From NCBI GenBank assembly GCA_964530225.1, contig CAZHBA010000064.1, positions 1 through 64,000 of the forward strand: a stretch of DNA of 64,000 bases, given 5' to 3'. The stretch's first letter is position 1. Each line of letters opens with the position of its first letter. The position numbers and the translations under genes were made by a program. Positions 26,461 to 37,227 of this stretch are shown here, in pieces. The notes beneath the pieces were generated by a model. That model did no database searches, was not told the origin of the DNA, and saw nothing but the letters and a program-made list of their open reading frames with translations. Source of the DNA: CAZHBA01 sp964530225. GTDB taxonomy: Bacteria; Pseudomonadota; Alphaproteobacteria; UBA6615.

Positions 26461-27090
26461 TCAATTGCCCGACTTACCCGAAGGCTGTTGCAGGCGGCGC
26501 GGATCGTCAACCAGCAGCACGTGGCTGATCACCCCCTTAACATCTGGAATATTGCGGGTGACCTGGAACACCTGGTCGAGTTCCGCCTGGCTTTGCGCCA
26601 CGCCGAGTAAATAGACGGTGCCGGCGATGGCGCGGGTCGAGTAATTGATTGAGCTGATGTTGTCGGTAAATAGCAGACCGGAATCGAGGCGGGCGTTAAT
26701 TAGGGCATCGCGGGCGAACGCTTCGATGCCGGCGTCGGGCTTGACCTGGATCTCGTTGATTACCTCGCGGACGTTGCCGGGTTGCCAGGCCAGCCGCGCT
26801 GCCTCGTCGGCCATTTTTTGGGTCGGCACGCGACCGGCCAGCAGTACACGGCCTTCGTAGATCTGCAGGCTGACTTTGTTGAGCATTTCGAGATCGGCCT
26901 TGAGCCACAGGTCATTGATCTTGATACGGATGCCTACGTCGCGCGCTGCACCCTTGATGCCGCGTTCTTCCGACACCGCGATACCGGCGGTGGTGCCAAC
27001 GCTAACCACTACGCCAGTTGGGGTACAGGCAGCGAGCAGCAGTAAAGCGGCGAACATTGCCGCTGGCGTTTTATGGCGGAGTCTAATCAT
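26461..27090 (-). CDS. BON-domain lipoprotein (OsmY/DolP-like)
   Basis: A lipoprotein signal peptide ends with LLLLAAC, so Cys22 is the likely lipidated residue. Two BON domains follow (about residues 70-125 and 135-195), with VSLQIYEGRVLLAGRVPTQ, NVREVINEIQV and IAGTVYLLGVAQSQAELDQV. BON-domain lipoproteins such as DolP bind phospholipid and help keep the outer membrane intact. It is expected in the periplasm on the outer-membrane inner leaflet. The gene is between gshB and the rsmI remnant on the same strand. Confidence 0.9.
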   Translation of the reverse strand: MIRLRHKTPAAMFAALLLLAACTPTGVVVSVGTTAGIAVSEERGIKGAARDVGIRIKINDLWLKADLEMLNKVSLQIYEGRVLLAGRVPTQKMADEAARLAWQPGNVREVINEIQVKPDAGIEAFARDALINARLDSGLLFTDNISSINYSTRAIAGTVYLLGVAQSQAELDQVFQVTRNIPDVKGVISHVLLVDDPRRLQQPSGKSGN

Positions 27091-27290
27091 GTGGTCCTAA
27101 TTAAAGTTTGACTGTGGCGGCAATGGGGCAACACCCATCTTTAGAATCTCTGTAGCCAGATTCGCAAGCTTTCGGCAAGCCTCTATAGAGTTGAGGCTAG
27201 GCGCTTGGCATCGACAATGTGACGCGGCCAGCGCTAGGGCGGAAAGAGAATTGTATCAAAGCGAATGCTGTAAGCCAAATAATCGGGCTT

Positions 27291-27643
27291 TCACTTCGAC
27301 CGCAACGAGCACCGTCTACCGTCGCGCGATAATGTTGATTTTCCCCGTCGGGTGCCTTGTTTGGGCGGCAGGAAGCGGGCGAAAAAAAGCCACCGGCGGG
27401 TAGGCTCGCCAGCGTTAGTGCCACGATCTCGCCCTTTTGTAAGCGTTTCATGAGACGAGGCAGCACGGTTTGGGCGTTATAATCGTGATATGCGGTGGTC
27501 GATGTGCCAACGCAGTAATAGAACAATAGCCGTCGTGTTATATGCGCGTCCTCGCAAGCAATAACGTCAGCGCCCTTTAAGATACTGAGCGCGAGCAAGA
27601 TTATGTCGCCAAGATTGCCAATCGGCGTTGCCACAAGCTACAA
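27291..27643 (-). pseudogene. rsmI: Remnant of rsmI (16S rRNA 2'-O-ribose C1402 methyltransferase)
   Basis: Reading the minus strand, a frame gives L-stop-L followed by VATPIGNLGDIILLALS, ADVIACEDAHITRRLL and TAYHDYNAQTVLPRL, the conserved N-terminus of RsmI. The stop is a TAG at 27640-27638 where the family has tyrosine (LYLVATPIGN). After EIVAL the sequence jumps straight to LTLASLPAGG, losing about 33 residues including the SDAGTP motif. A further one-base shift in a run of seven T's is needed to read FFARFLPPKQGTRR, and the frame then ends at a TGA at 27293-27291. The usual C-terminal third is absent. The gene cannot make an active enzyme. Nothing else is recognised between 27091 and 27290, where yraN is often found. 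Confidence 0.88.
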
Positions 27644-27732
27644 GCTCGGCACCAGCGTGGCGTTGCGCGGTTGCCGGGGTAGGACTGGATCGCTAGGCTC
27701 GTGCTGGCGTTTACCGGCTGAGTCGGGCGCAG

Positions 27733-29166
27733 TTGAACTGGGTGAAGTGGACTGACGTAGTGTCACGACTTTTAATTTTCCGGACAAACCCCGAACGCGC
27801 GCAGCTTTGTTTTGCCTGGCTGGCGTTGGCCGCTCTACTGCTAATTGGGTGTGAAGAGACACACTTAACGGCAACTCCGCCGCCGCTGACCCGACCGAGG
27901 CCCATCCCGTTACCCCCGGTAGCGCAAACGCCGGCGGTCAAGCAACCCGCGACCGCAGAGTCCGAGATTGCTAAACTTGCGGGTCCCGTATCCGACATTT
28001 TGCGCAAACCAGAAGAAGCGACCGTCGGCATCCTGCTGCCATTGACCGGCACCACGGCTGCATTCGGGCGCGATCTTCTGGCTGCGGCACAGATGGCGGT
28101 GTTCGACCTGGCGGATTCAAACTTCGAGCTTCGGTTGTACGACACCGGCGGCCAGTCAGATCAGGCTCGCAGCATGGCGATAGCCGCTCGGCAAGAGGGC
28201 GTGCAAATCATTCTTGGGCCGCTGTTTTCCGATGCGGTCGTGGCGGTTGCCAATATTGCCCGGCCGGCTGGTATTCCGGTGATCGCATTTTCGAACAATC
28301 GGGAAATTGTCGGCGACGGCGTTTACACAATGGGCTTTTTCCCGGAAGACCAGGTCCGGCGGATCGTCGACTTCTCGTTCAACCGCGGCATGACGCGGTT
28401 TTCCGCGCTGGCGCCGGATGATGTCTACGGCAGCCGCATGGTCGCCGCCCTCAACGATACTGTGGCCGATGGTGGCCGGGAGGTAATGGACGTGGCCTAT
28501 TACCAGGACGAAACCCAGGCCCTGACTAATACCGTGAAACTGCTAGGCCGCTACTATGAGCGCCGAGAGGCGCTGCTGAAGCAGCGCCGCGAGCTGAAGG
28601 TGCGCGGCGATGAAATATCGAAGCGGGCGTTGCGGCGGCTTGAGGGGCTGGAAACATTAGGCGAGGTTGAATTCGAAGCGCTTTTACTGCCGGCGAGTGG
28701 CGAAGAGGTGTTGCGGATTGCTCCGCTGCTGGCCTTCTACGATATTGATCCGTCGCAAATTAAACTATTGGGCACGTGGTTGTGGGACGACCCTGCGCTT
28801 CGTACTGAACCCAGCATGGCGGGAGCTTGGTTCGCTGCACCCCCTGCCGCGACCCGGCAGATATTTGTCGAGCGCTTCAAGAAGCTCTATAAGCGCTCGC
28901 CGGACCGCAGGGCGACACTTGCCTATGATGCGACAGCGCTGGTGATCGTCCTGGCGCAACACGCCGCGAGGGCCAGCGAGGTTAGTTCGAGCATCTACAC
29001 GGCAGAGGCCTTAACGTCACCCGGTGGCTTTACCGGCATGGATGGAATATTTCGTTTGCGGCCATCGGGGTTAGTCGAACGAGGGTTGGCGCTCTTCGAG
29101 ATCCGGCGCGATGGTGCGCGGGAAATCGATCCGGCACCGAAGACCTTCGACGATTTTGTAAATTAG
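27733..29166 (+). CDS. LppC-like penicillin-binding protein activator lipoprotein
   Basis: The 477-residue protein has a lipoprotein signal peptide (LALAALLLIGC, Cys40 from TTG 27733), a proline-rich linker (residues 50-75), and a periplasmic-binding-protein fold: TVGILLPLTGTTAAFGRDLLAAA, VQIILGPLFSDAVVAVANIA, PVIAFSNNREIVGDGVY and a coiled segment YYERREALLKQRRELKVRGD. LpoA-type proteins activate the peptidoglycan synthase PBP1A from the outer membrane; whether this one does is inferred. The start is uncertain: TTG 27733 or GTG 27763 both precede the signal. It is divergent from the dead rsmI gene, the usual pairing. Confidence 0.88.
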   Translation: MNWVKWTDVVSRLLIFRTNPERAQLCFAWLALAALLLIGCEETHLTATPPPLTRPRPIPLPPVAQTPAVKQPATAESEIAKLAGPVSDILRKPEEATVGILLPLTGTTAAFGRDLLAAAQMAVFDLADSNFELRLYDTGGQSDQARSMAIAARQEGVQIILGPLFSDAVVAVANIARPAGIPVIAFSNNREIVGDGVYTMGFFPEDQVRRIVDFSFNRGMTRFSALAPDDVYGSRMVAALNDTVADGGREVMDVAYYQDETQALTNTVKLLGRYYERREALLKQRRELKVRGDEISKRALRRLEGLETLGEVEFEALLLPASGEEVLRIAPLLAFYDIDPSQIKLLGTWLWDDPALRTEPSMAGAWFAAPPAATRQIFVERFKKLYKRSPDRRATLAYDATALVIVLAQHAARASEVSSSIYTAEALTSPGGFTGMDGIFRLRPSGLVERGLALFEIRRDGAREIDPAPKTFDDFVN

Positions 29167-29178
29167 CGCTGGCCAAAC

Positions 29179-30348
29179 CTAACCAAACAGGGCGGCGATA
29201 ACCGCGTCGAGACGCTGCCGGCCTGCTGGTGTGGCCCGTAGCCCGTCGCTGTCGTGGACAATAAATCCACCATCATAGAGGCGCTGAAATGCCGCCGGTT
29301 CGATAGCCTTATCAATTGGGACCCCGGCGCGGGTGCGAAAGTTGGCAGCGTTAATTCCGTCGCTTAGCCGCAGGCCCATTACTGCCAGTTCGGAGATAAC
29401 CGATTGCGTATCGAGCGGCTCTTGGGTCTGTGTGGCGTGGCCATGATCTTCGACCCGGTGCAGCCAAACCTCGGGCGCGCTATGTTGGCGGGTAGCATGA
29501 ATTTTACCGGCAATGGTAAGGCGCCCATGGGCGCCGGGGCCGAGTCCAGCATAATCGCCATATTGCCAGTAGGCCAAATTGTGACGGCAGGCCTGTCCGG
29601 GCGCCGCGTGGTTGGAAATTTCGTACGCCGGCATACCGGCATCGGCCAATACCTTTTGCGTGGTCTCAAATAGGGCCGCCGACACGGCATCCCCCGGCAG
29701 GTCCAAGTCGCCGCGCGCGTGTGCCCGGTAAAATGGCGTACCCTGTTCGATGGTGAGCTGGTATACTGATATATGGCCGCGGGCTAGCCCGATCGCGCGC
29801 TTAAGTTCGCGCCGCCATGTCTCAACCGGCTGACCGGGGCGGGCGTAAATTAGGTCGAAGGAAAAGCGTTCGAACGTATCGGCAGCTACCCCTATGGACG
29901 TAATCGCCTCCTCGGCGCTATGGGTTCGGCCGAGAAAGGCCAACACATCGTTATTGAGCGCCTGAATGCCTAGACTAACGCGATTGACACCGGCGTCGGC
30001 AAACGCCGCGAGATGGTCAGCCTCGACCGAAGTGGGGTTGGCCTCGAGGGTAATTTCGGCGTCTTCGTCGAGCGTAAAACGGTGTGCAACGGCCTCGATA
30101 ACCGCTGCTGTCGTATCCGGCGCCATCAGCGACGGCGTGCCGCCGCCGAAGAAGATACTGGTGATACGCCGCGGGCTGGCGATCTCGGCATAATGTTCGA
30201 GTTCGCTCAGCAAGGCGGTGCGCCAGCGCGCGTGATCGACATTTTCACTGATGTGACTGTTGAAATCGCAGTAGGGGCAGAGCGAGTGGCAAAACGGCCA
30301 ATGTACATAAATCGCCAGTGTGCCCGGGGTAACGATCTGGTCAGCCAT
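29179..30348 (-). CDS. hemW: HemW radical-SAM haem-handling protein
   Basis: HemW is a radical-SAM relative of coproporphyrinogen dehydrogenase that binds haem and is thought to act in haem trafficking. The [21 protein letters not shown] near the N-terminus carries the CxxxCxxC cluster motif, followed by [25 protein letters not shown] and [16 protein letters not shown] immediately before the ATG (30351) is an alternative. It overlaps the rdgB stop by a few bases, so the two genes are coupled. It lacks the extra N-terminal cysteine seen in true HemN. Confidence 0.94.
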   Translation of the reverse strand: MADQIVTPGTLAIYVHWPFCHSLCPYCDFNSHISENVDHARWRTALLSELEHYAEIASPRRITSIFFGGGTPSLMAPDTTAAVIEAVAHRFTLDEDAEITLEANPTSVEADHLAAFADAGVNRVSLGIQALNNDVLAFLGRTHSAEEAITSIGVAADTFERFSFDLIYARPGQPVETWRRELKRAIGLARGHISVYQLTIEQGTPFYRAHARGDLDLPGDAVSAALFETTQKVLADAGMPAYEISNHAAPGQACRHNLAYWQYGDYAGLGPGAHGRLTIAGKIHATRQHSAPEVWLHRVEDHGHATQTQEPLDTQSVISELAVMGLRLSDGINAANFRTRAGVPIDKAIEPAAFQRLYDGGFIVHDSDGLRATPAGRQRLDAVIAALFG

Positions 30349-30955
30349 CACCTGCGCCGAAGCACGCGCTAATCATTTTTCGGAAGGCGATCGCGCGGTG
30401 GGAAATCGTGTGCTTTTCGTCTGGATTGATTTCGCCAAAAGTAAGGTCTTCACCGGTGGGGCAAAAAATTGGATCGTAGCCAAAGCCCTTGGTGCCGCGT
30501 GGGGGCCAAACGATCTCGCCGGAGACTCTGCCCTCGAAGGTTTCAACATGACCGTCAGGCCAGGCGAGTACGAGTGCACATATAAAGCTAGCCGAGCGGT
30601 CGCCGTTATCGCCAATTTCAGCATGGACACGCGACATGGCTGCGGCGAAATCTCCACCGCCGGGCGTTTCCGCCCAGCGCGCGGAATAAATTCCCGGCGC
30701 ACCGCCGAGCGCCGATACGGTAAGGCCGCTGTCGTCGGAAAGGGCTGGCCGCCCCGTAGCCTTCATCGCGGCGTGCGCTTTAAGCAGAGCATTGTCGGCG
30801 AACGTTGCACCTTCTTCGACGGGCTTGGGCAGCCCGAGATCGCCGGCGCTTTTGACTGTAACTCCTAGCGGCCGCAACAGATCGGTAATCTCGTCGACTT
30901 TACCGGGGTTGTGGCTGGCGATTATGAGGTGACCGTCGCTAAATTGTCGGTTCAT
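30341..30955 (-). CDS. rdgB: Non-canonical purine NTP pyrophosphatase
   Basis: RdgB (HAM1 family) hydrolyses dITP, dXTP and ITP to monophosphates, keeping deaminated purines out of DNA. The 204-residue protein begins [18 protein letters not shown] and has [45 protein letters not shown] and the closing [10 protein letters not shown]. It lies between rph and hemW on the minus strand, matching the widespread rph-rdgB-hemW order. Confidence 0.96.
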   Translation of the reverse strand: MNRQFSDGHLIIASHNPGKVDEITDLLRPLGVTVKSAGDLGLPKPVEEGATFADNALLKAHAAMKATGRPALSDDSGLTVSALGGAPGIYSARWAETPGGGDFAAAMSRVHAEIGDNGDRSASFICALVLAWPDGHVETFEGRVSGEIVWPPRGTKGFGYDPIFCPTGEDLTFGEINPDEKHTISHRAIAFRKMISACFGAGDG

Positions 30956-30990
30956 AGTGGCCGGTTCTTATCCATAACGGCGTGGCTTAA

Positions 30991-31737
30991 TTATCTCTTG
31001 GCATGGCCGCAGCCCAGCGCCGTGCGCTGGGCTGCGGCGAGCTGGTTCGTGCCGTGGCGCGCCAGGTCGAGCAAACGGACAAATTGCGCCCGGGTGAAGG
31101 GCTGGTCTTCCGCCGTTCCCTGTACTTCGATTATACGCCCGCTTGCGGTAAGCACGAAGTTGGCGTCGGCCTGGGCGTTCGAGTCCTCATCATAATCCAG
31201 ATCAAGAATTTCCATGCCCTCATACAGGCCGCAGGAAACTGCCGCGACCATGTCTGTCATCGGCGAAGCGTCGAGCTCTCCAGCGTGAACCAGGTTTTGG
31301 CAGGCCAAGTGCAGGGCCACATAGGCCCCAGTGATCGCCGCTGTTCGGGTACCGCCGTCGGCCTGCAAGACATCGCAGTCCAAACGAATCTGGCGCTCAC
31401 CAAGAGCTTTGAGATCGGTCGCCGCACGCAGGCTGCGGCCGATCAATCGCTGTATTTCCTGGGTGCGGCCCGATTGTTTGCCGCGTGCGGCTTCTCGCGC
31501 CGTGCGGGTGTGGGTCGAGCGTGGCAGCATGCCGTACTCCGCTGTAACCCAGCCACTGCCACCACCGCGCATCCACGGCGGTACTCTGTCCTCGACGGTC
31601 GCTGCGCACAAAACATGGGTACTGCCAAACTGAGCGAGACACGAGCCTTCGGCATACTTGGCGGCGCCGGTCTTCAGGCGAACCTTGCGCAACTCATTCG
31701 CGGTGCGGCCTGAAGGGCGTTTAATTTTCTTGGTCAT
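30991..31737 (-). CDS. rph: Ribonuclease PH
   Basis: RNase PH trims tRNA 3' ends phosphorolytically. The 248-residue protein has [92 protein letters not shown] and the expected C-terminal helices with [16 protein letters not shown]. It is divergent from hrcA, the common arrangement. It starts the rph-rdgB-hemW operon. Confidence 0.97.
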   Translation of the reverse strand: MTKKIKRPSGRTANELRKVRLKTGAAKYAEGSCLAQFGSTHVLCAATVEDRVPPWMRGGGSGWVTAEYGMLPRSTHTRTAREAARGKQSGRTQEIQRLIGRSLRAATDLKALGERQIRLDCDVLQADGGTRTAAITGAYVALHLACQNLVHAGELDASPMTDMVAAVSCGLYEGMEILDLDYDEDSNAQADANFVLTASGRIIEVQGTAEDQPFTRAQFVRLLDLARHGTNQLAAAQRTALGCGHAKR

Positions 31738-31929
31738 GCGGTGGCCCTGCTCGAACCAAAGGTGGGTACCTGAAGATAGAATGTGGTGGAAAACCTACCC
31801 GCTGGCCAACGGTGCGTCCAGCGGTCGGATTGGTCTATCCGGCGACTTGATTAGCGGTAGCCTCGCGCCTAAGTTTCTGATTATCTTTCGTAAATAGCAG
31901 GCAGTGAAACCGTTGAGCAGGTGTTGGCG

Positions 31930-32973
31930 ATGAGCCGTATGGTTCCGGAATTAAATGCGCGCAGCCGCGAAATTCTGCGCCAGATTATCGACGCCTATCT
32001 TGAGACTGGCGATGCCGTCGGCTCGCGCACACTGTCGCGCCGGTTGGGCCTGGGCTTATCGCCGGCGACGATCCGCAACGTCATGGCTGATCTGCAGGAT
32101 GCTGGGTTTCTATATTCTCCGCACGTGTCGGCGGGACGTTTGCCGACCGGAGTCGGGCTGCGATTTTTTGTCGATGGTTTGCTTGAGATCGGCCGGTTGA
32201 CCGAAGACGAACGAACGTCGATCGAAACCCAATGTGCTGCCCAGGGACGCAATCCCCAGAAAACATTAGAAGAAGCGACCCGAATGTTGTCGGGTCTGAG
32301 CAACTGCGCCAGTTTGGTGGTGGCCCCGAAAACCGACGTGCGCCTTAGGCACATCGAATTTGTCGGCTTGGGACCGAACCGGGCCCTGGTGGTTCTGGTC
32401 ACCGAGGATGGCGCAGTCGAGAACCGGGTTATCGATATTCCGGTAGGCATGCCGGCCTCGGCACTTGTCGAAGCCACCAACTTTCTATCCGCGCGCATGG
32501 TGGGTAAGACGATCGAGGAGGGTCAGAGCCAACTTGCTGCGGAACTGAAGGCCCACCACCAGGAACTCGATGCGCTGACTAAACGGTTGGTCGAGGCCGG
32601 CATGGCTACCAGCACCGTCGACGGCTCTGCCGAAGCTCTGATCGTTAGCGGCACCGAGCGATTACTCGATGATGTGCAGGCCGTCGAAGACCTTGAACGG
32701 GTACGCGCGCTCTACGGTGCGCTGGAGACCAAGGAGTCGTGGTCGTGGTTACTCGATGCCACGCGCGGTGGCGAAGGCGTCCAAATTTTTATCGGTGCTG
32801 AAGACGAATTATTCAACTTGGCGGGCTGTTCTGTCGTCGTCGCACCCTATACCAACAGCAAGGAGCAGATCGTCGGCGCGATCGGCGTTATCGGCCCGAC
32901 CCGGCTGAATTACGCGCGGGTCATACCGGTTGTCGATTATACGGCGAAGGTGATCGGCCGGTTGATGGGATGA
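31930..32973 (+). CDS. hrcA: Heat-inducible transcription repressor HrcA
   Basis: HrcA binds CIRCE elements and represses chaperone genes until unfolded protein titrates GroEL. The protein (347 aa from ATG 31930; a GTG at 31921 is possible) has an N-terminal winged helix with ARSREILRQIIDAYLETGDAVGSRTLS and SPATIRNVMADLQDAGFL, then SAGRLPTGVGLRFFVDGLL and a GAF-like C-terminal domain ending IGPTRLNYARVIPVVDYTA. No CIRCE element (TTAGCACTC-N9-GAGTGCTAA) is seen in this window, and groESL is elsewhere. The divergent gap to rph has an inverted repeat CCGCTGG/CCAGCGG at 31799-31824. Confidence 0.96.
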   Translation: MSRMVPELNARSREILRQIIDAYLETGDAVGSRTLSRRLGLGLSPATIRNVMADLQDAGFLYSPHVSAGRLPTGVGLRFFVDGLLEIGRLTEDERTSIETQCAAQGRNPQKTLEEATRMLSGLSNCASLVVAPKTDVRLRHIEFVGLGPNRALVVLVTEDGAVENRVIDIPVGMPASALVEATNFLSARMVGKTIEEGQSQLAAELKAHHQELDALTKRLVEAGMATSTVDGSAEALIVSGTERLLDDVQAVEDLERVRALYGALETKESWSWLLDATRGGEGVQIFIGAEDELFNLAGCSVVVAPYTNSKEQIVGAIGVIGPTRLNYARVIPVVDYTAKVIGRLMG

Positions 32974-33023
32974 TGGATGGCGGGGACCGCGAATGCGGGA
33001 GCCAACCAAGTTAGAGGCAGTGA

Positions 33024-33731
33024 ATGAGTACCGAGAACGATAAGACCAAAAACGAAACGCCGCCGGAAGCTGCGGACGAAGACCGAGAGACTGCGGCGGA
33101 TGAATCGCAAGCCCCTGGTGGCGAAGAACCCGAAGTCGACGAAAGCGCTATTGCCACAGCGGTCGCTGTGGCGGTGGGAGAGGACGCGGCGGGCGACGAA
33201 AGTTCACCGTGGGCGCAAGATCCCGAAGCACGTATTGTCGAGCTCGAAGACAAAATTGGTACCTTGAAAGACCAGTTCCTGCGCGCCATGGCCGAAGCCG
33301 AAAACGTACGCAAACGTAGCGAGCGCCAGCTTTCCGAGGCCCATAAGTATGGCGTTGCCAATTTTGCCCGCGCCGTGTTGACGGTCGCTGACGATCTTTC
33401 GCGTGCGCTCGCCGCGGTGCCGGAGGGTCAGCGTGAAGGCAAGGGCCTGTTGCAGACGTTGCTAGGCGGGGTCGAGGCGGTGGAACGGGAACTGATGAAG
33501 GTTCTAGAAGGCCACAATATCGAACGCATCGATCCGGTGGGCGAACCGTTCGATCCCAATTTCCACGAAGCCATGTTTGAGGTGCCCGACAGCGACTTAC
33601 CCGGTGGTACCGTCGCCCAGGTTATCCAGCCCGGCTATCGCCTGCACGAACGTTTGCTGCGGCCGGCTCGGGTGGGTGTGGCCAAGGGTCAAGATGAAAC
33701 CGAGACGCCACACGTCGGCACGACGGTATAA
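33024..33731 (+). CDS. grpE: Nucleotide exchange factor GrpE
   Basis: GrpE releases ADP from DnaK. The 235-residue protein has an acidic, disordered N-terminus (residues 1-75), the long dimer coiled coil with LRAMAEAENVRKRSERQLSE, and a beta-wing region with VEPFDPNFHEAMFEVPDSD-type sequence near residues 175-210. It lies 50 bases after hrcA and probably shares its transcript. It is longer at the N-terminus than E. coli GrpE (197 aa). Confidence 0.96.
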   Translation: MSTENDKTKNETPPEAADEDRETAADESQAPGGEEPEVDESAIATAVAVAVGEDAAGDESSPWAQDPEARIVELEDKIGTLKDQFLRAMAEAENVRKRSERQLSEAHKYGVANFARAVLTVADDLSRALAAVPEGQREGKGLLQTLLGGVEAVERELMKVLEGHNIERIDPVGEPFDPNFHEAMFEVPDSDLPGGTVAQVIQPGYRLHERLLRPARVGVAKGQDETETPHVGTTV

Positions 33732-34031
33732 TTGGCCGACGCCAGGTCTCGATATTGATTATTAGATAATACCTAAGTCATTGAAATATTGTGATAATAG
33801 TTAGTAAGTGCACTTCTGCTGCATGGCTGTGCCGTGTTCGACAAAAACCGCTAGCAAAGTGGGCTTTTATGGCTCGCAATGGCCGTTCCTAAGGTTGCAG
33901 AGGCGCTTTGGCATTCCTATATGTGCCCAAGTCATACTTGACGTCAGTTTACGTAGTTAATTTCAGATTTGACGGGGGTCAGTCTCGGCGCCGCTAGGGC
34001 CGCGCAGACCTGCCGAAATAGCGAGGGAAAT
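33732..34031. promoter_or_regulatory. Intergenic region with possible dnaK promoter
   Basis: This 300-base gap between grpE and dnaK contains no gene I can recognise. It is AT-rich in its first third (33760-33810). A CTTGAC element at 33937-33942, about 90 bases before the dnaK ATG, resembles a sigma-32 or sigma-70 -35 box, but no convincing -10 follows at the right spacing. A ribosome site AGGGA stands at 34024-34028. Confidence 0.3.
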
Positions 34032-35972
34032 ATGGCAAAAGTTATTGGTATCGATCTGGGTACGACGAATTCCTGTGTTGCCATAATGGAAGGTGGACAG
34101 GCCAAGGTTATTGAAAACGCCGAGGGTGCGCGCACGACGCCGTCGATGGTGGCATTTTCCGAAGATGGCGAACGGCTTGTGGGCCAGCCGGCGAAACGCC
34201 AGGCGGTCACAAATCCGGAAAATACGCTATTCGCGATCAAGCGCCTGATCGGGCGCCGCGCCGACGATCCAATGACCGAAAAGGACAAGGGTCTCGTCCC
34301 CTACGAGATCGTTACTGGCGATAATGGCGATGCCTGGGTGAAGGCTTGCGATAAGGCTTATAGCCCATCCGAAATTAGCGCCTTTATCCTGCAAAAGATG
34401 CGCGAGACCGCCGAGGCGTTTCTCGGTGAAGATACGCCGCAGGCGGTTGTCACCGTGCCCGCCTATTTCAACGATTCGCAGCGCCAAGCGACCAAAGATG
34501 CCGGTAAAATAGCCGGCCTGGAGGTTCTGCGCATCATCAACGAGCCGACAGCCGCAGCGCTGGCGTATGGCCTCGATAAGAAATCCGGCGGCATAATCGC
34601 CGTGTACGACCTCGGCGGCGGCACGTTCGACGTCTCGGTGCTCGAAATTGGCGATGGCGTCTTCGAAGTGAAGTCGACCAATGGCGACACCTTCTTGGGT
34701 GGCGAAGATTTTGACGCGCGCATCATCGAGTATTTAGCCGACGAGTTCAAAAAAGAGCAAGGCATCGACCTGCGCGAGGACAAACTGGCTCTGCAGCGTC
34801 TAAAAGAGGCCGCTGAAAAAGCCAAGATCGAATTGAGTTCGGCGACCCAGACCGAAGTCAATTTGCCATTCATCACGGCCGACCAAGCCGGTCCCAAGCA
34901 TCTCAACATCAAATTGACCCAGGCCAAGCTGGAAGCACTGGTTGAAGATCTGGTTGAGCGCACGATTGAACCGTGTAAATCGGCCCTGAAAGATGCTGGC
35001 CTGTCGGCGGGCGAAATCGATGAGGTTATTCTCGTCGGCGGCATGACCCGCATGCCGAAGATACAGGAAACCGTCAAGAACCACTTCGGTCGTGACCCCC
35101 ACCGCGGGGTGAACCCAGACGAGGTCGTAGCCATCGGCGCGGCGATTCAGGGTGGCGTTCTCGCCGGTGACGTTAAGGACGTGTTGCTGCTTGACGTTAC
35201 GCCTCTGTCGCTGGGTATCGAGACGTTGGGCGGTGTATTCACGCGATTGATCGATCGCAACACGACGATCCCGACAAAAAAGAGCCAGATTTTTTCGACC
35301 GCCGAAGACAATCAGTCGGCGGTAACCATTCGTGTTTTCCAGGGCGAGCGTGAGATGGCCTCTGACAACAAGCTACTCGGCCAGTTCGATTTGGTCGGCA
35401 TTCCCTCGGCGCCCCGTGGGGTGCCGCAGGTCGAGGTCGCTTTCGACATTGACGCCAACGGCATTGTCAACGTGTCGGCCACCGACAAGGGCACCGGCAA
35501 GGAACAGCAGATTCGCATCCAGGCTTCCGGTGGTTTGACGGATGATGACATTGAGCGGATGGTCAAAGAGGCCGAAGAGCACGCTGATGAAGACAAGGAA
35601 CGGCGTGAGGCAGTTGAGACCAAGAATCATGCCGAAGCGCTGGTGAATCAGGTCGAGAAGAGTCTCTCCGAACACGGTGACAAAATAACCGAGGAAGAGA
35701 AATCCGAAATCGAGGCCGATCTCGCGGCGCTGAAAGAAGTTCTCGAAGGTGAGGACTCCGAAGCGATCAAAGCCAAGTTCGAGGCCTTGGGCAACTCGTC
35801 GATGAAACTCGGCGAGGCGATCTACAAGGCCGAACAGGCCGCGACCGAGGCGGCATCAGCCGCTGCTGGTGGTGATCCGTCCGATCCCGGCGACGATTCC
35901 GTCGTCGATGCGGACTTCGAGGAAGTTAAAGACGAAAACGACGACAGGAAAGACCAGTCGTCCGCCTCGTAG
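34032..35972 (+). CDS. dnaK: Chaperone DnaK (Hsp70)
   Basis: DnaK is the ATP-driven Hsp70 chaperone. The protein (646 aa from ATG 34032) begins [17 protein letters not shown], and has [62 protein letters not shown] and the linker [18 protein letters not shown]. The substrate-binding domain follows, with a typical acidic C-terminus ending in a charged Glu/Asp-rich tail. The 21 codons upstream to 33969 have no support. It is followed by dnaJ after 118 bases. Confidence 0.98.
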   Translation: MAKVIGIDLGTTNSCVAIMEGGQAKVIENAEGARTTPSMVAFSEDGERLVGQPAKRQAVTNPENTLFAIKRLIGRRADDPMTEKDKGLVPYEIVTGDNGDAWVKACDKAYSPSEISAFILQKMRETAEAFLGEDTPQAVVTVPAYFNDSQRQATKDAGKIAGLEVLRIINEPTAAALAYGLDKKSGGIIAVYDLGGGTFDVSVLEIGDGVFEVKSTNGDTFLGGEDFDARIIEYLADEFKKEQGIDLREDKLALQRLKEAAEKAKIELSSATQTEVNLPFITADQAGPKHLNIKLTQAKLEALVEDLVERTIEPCKSALKDAGLSAGEIDEVILVGGMTRMPKIQETVKNHFGRDPHRGVNPDEVVAIGAAIQGGVLAGDVKDVLLLDVTPLSLGIETLGGVFTRLIDRNTTIPTKKSQIFSTAEDNQSAVTIRVFQGEREMASDNKLLGQFDLVGIPSAPRGVPQVEVAFDIDANGIVNVSATDKGTGKEQQIRIQASGGLTDDDIERMVKEAEEHADEDKERREAVETKNHAEALVNQVEKSLSEHGDKITEEEKSEIEADLAALKEVLEGEDSEAIKAKFEALGNSSMKLGEAIYKAEQAATEAASAAAGGDPSDPGDDSVVDADFEEVKDENDDRKDQSSAS

Positions 35973-36090
35973 CCGCGCAAGTCGCCAGTATGCAGTATCG
36001 CCATAACAGCGTCCCGCGGGGCGTGGGACCGAATGCGGCGTTAGTGCATCCTGGGGCTCGGATGTTTTGGGGGACGGGGGGCGTAAGCTA

Positions 36091-37227
36091 ATGGCCAAAC
36101 AAGACTATTACGAAGTTCTTGGGGTTAATCGTTCGGCCGACGACGCGCAATTAAAGGGCGCTTACCGCAAACTGGCGATGAAGCTGCATCCCGACCGCAA
36201 TCCCGATGACGCGGTTGCCGAGCAGAGGTTCAAGGAAGTTAACGAAGCCTATGACGTGCTGAGCGATAAAGAAAAGCGCGCGGCCTACGATCGCTATGGC
36301 CACGCTGCCTTCGAAGGTGCCGCAACGTCCGGCGCCGGCGCTGGCGGCTTCGGTTTCGGTGGCGGGTTTGCCGACATCTTCGACGAGATGTTCGGCGACT
36401 TCGCTGGTGGTGGACGTGGGCGACAGCAATCGAATACCCGCGGCACTGACCTGCGGTACAATTTGGATGTCACATTGGAAGACGCTTTTACCGGCAAGCA
36501 GACGCGCGTACGGGTTAACACGTCGGTTTCCTGCGAGACTTGTCAGGGTAGCGGGGCAGAGGGCGGCGCTGCGCCGACGGCGTGTCCAAGCTGCCATGGG
36601 GCGGGAAAGATCCGCGCTCAACAAGGGCTTTTCGCAGTCGAGCGAAGCTGTCCGACGTGCCACGGCGCGGGCCGGGTGATTGATAATCCGTGCCGGGCCT
36701 GTGCCGGTTCTGGCCGGGTTGAAAAAGAGAAGACTCTTTCCATCAAGGTCCCCGCTGGTGTCGAGGACGGTACACGTATCCGGGTTGCCGGCGAGGGCGA
36801 GGCTGGTCTGCGCGGTGGTCCCGCCGGCGATCTGTACATTTTCGTGTCGATCAAACCGCACCGGTTTTTCCGCCGCGAAGGCGCGGATATCTATTGCCGT
36901 GTACCCATCCCCATGACCACGGCGACATTGGGTGGAACGATCGAAGTGCCGACCATCGATGGTAACCGGGCTCGGGTCAACGTGCCGGCGGGCACCCAAA
37001 CGGCGCAGCAATTCCGCTTGCGCTCCAAGGGCATGTCGGTGTTGCGTAGCAATGCGCGCGGCGACATGTATGTCCAGTCGCAAGTGGAAACGCCGGTTAA
37101 TCTGACCAAACAGCAACGCGAGCTGTTCCGACAGTTCGATGAGGCTGGCGGCGGGCGCTCTCATAGCCCCGAGGCCGAAGGTTTTTTCACCAAGGTGAAG
37201 GAACTTTGGGAAGATTTTAAAGAATAA
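36091..37227 (+). CDS. dnaJ: Co-chaperone DnaJ (Hsp40)
   Basis: DnaJ stimulates DnaK ATPase and delivers substrates. The 378-residue protein has a J domain with HPD at residues 33-35 ([10 protein letters not shown]), a glycine-rich linker (about 75-120), and four CxxCxGxG zinc motifs ([32 protein letters not shown]) from about residue 148 to 208. A peptide-binding C-terminal domain with [18 protein letters not shown] follows. ATG 36091 is the start; the open frame to 36067 (TTG) lacks support. Confidence 0.97.
   Translation: MAKQDYYEVLGVNRSADDAQLKGAYRKLAMKLHPDRNPDDAVAEQRFKEVNEAYDVLSDKEKRAAYDRYGHAAFEGAATSGAGAGGFGFGGGFADIFDEMFGDFAGGGRGRQQSNTRGTDLRYNLDVTLEDAFTGKQTRVRVNTSVSCETCQGSGAEGGAAPTACPSCHGAGKIRAQQGLFAVERSCPTCHGAGRVIDNPCRACAGSGRVEKEKTLSIKVPAGVEDGTRIRVAGEGEAGLRGGPAGDLYIFVSIKPHRFFRREGADIYCRVPIPMTTATLGGTIEVPTIDGNRARVNVPAGTQTAQQFRLRSKGMSVLRSNARGDMYVQSQVETPVNLTKQQRELFRQFDEAGGGRSHSPEAEGFFTKVKELWEDFKE

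Noticed and set aside
31003..31713. A 236-codon plus-strand frame antisense to rph
   Set aside because: It mirrors the well-conserved RNase PH gene and has no family features.
31799..31824. CCGCTGG-N12-CCAGCGG in the rph-hrcA gap as a CIRCE element
   Set aside because: It does not match TTAGCACTC-N9-GAGTGCTAA in sequence or spacing; it may be another operator or chance.
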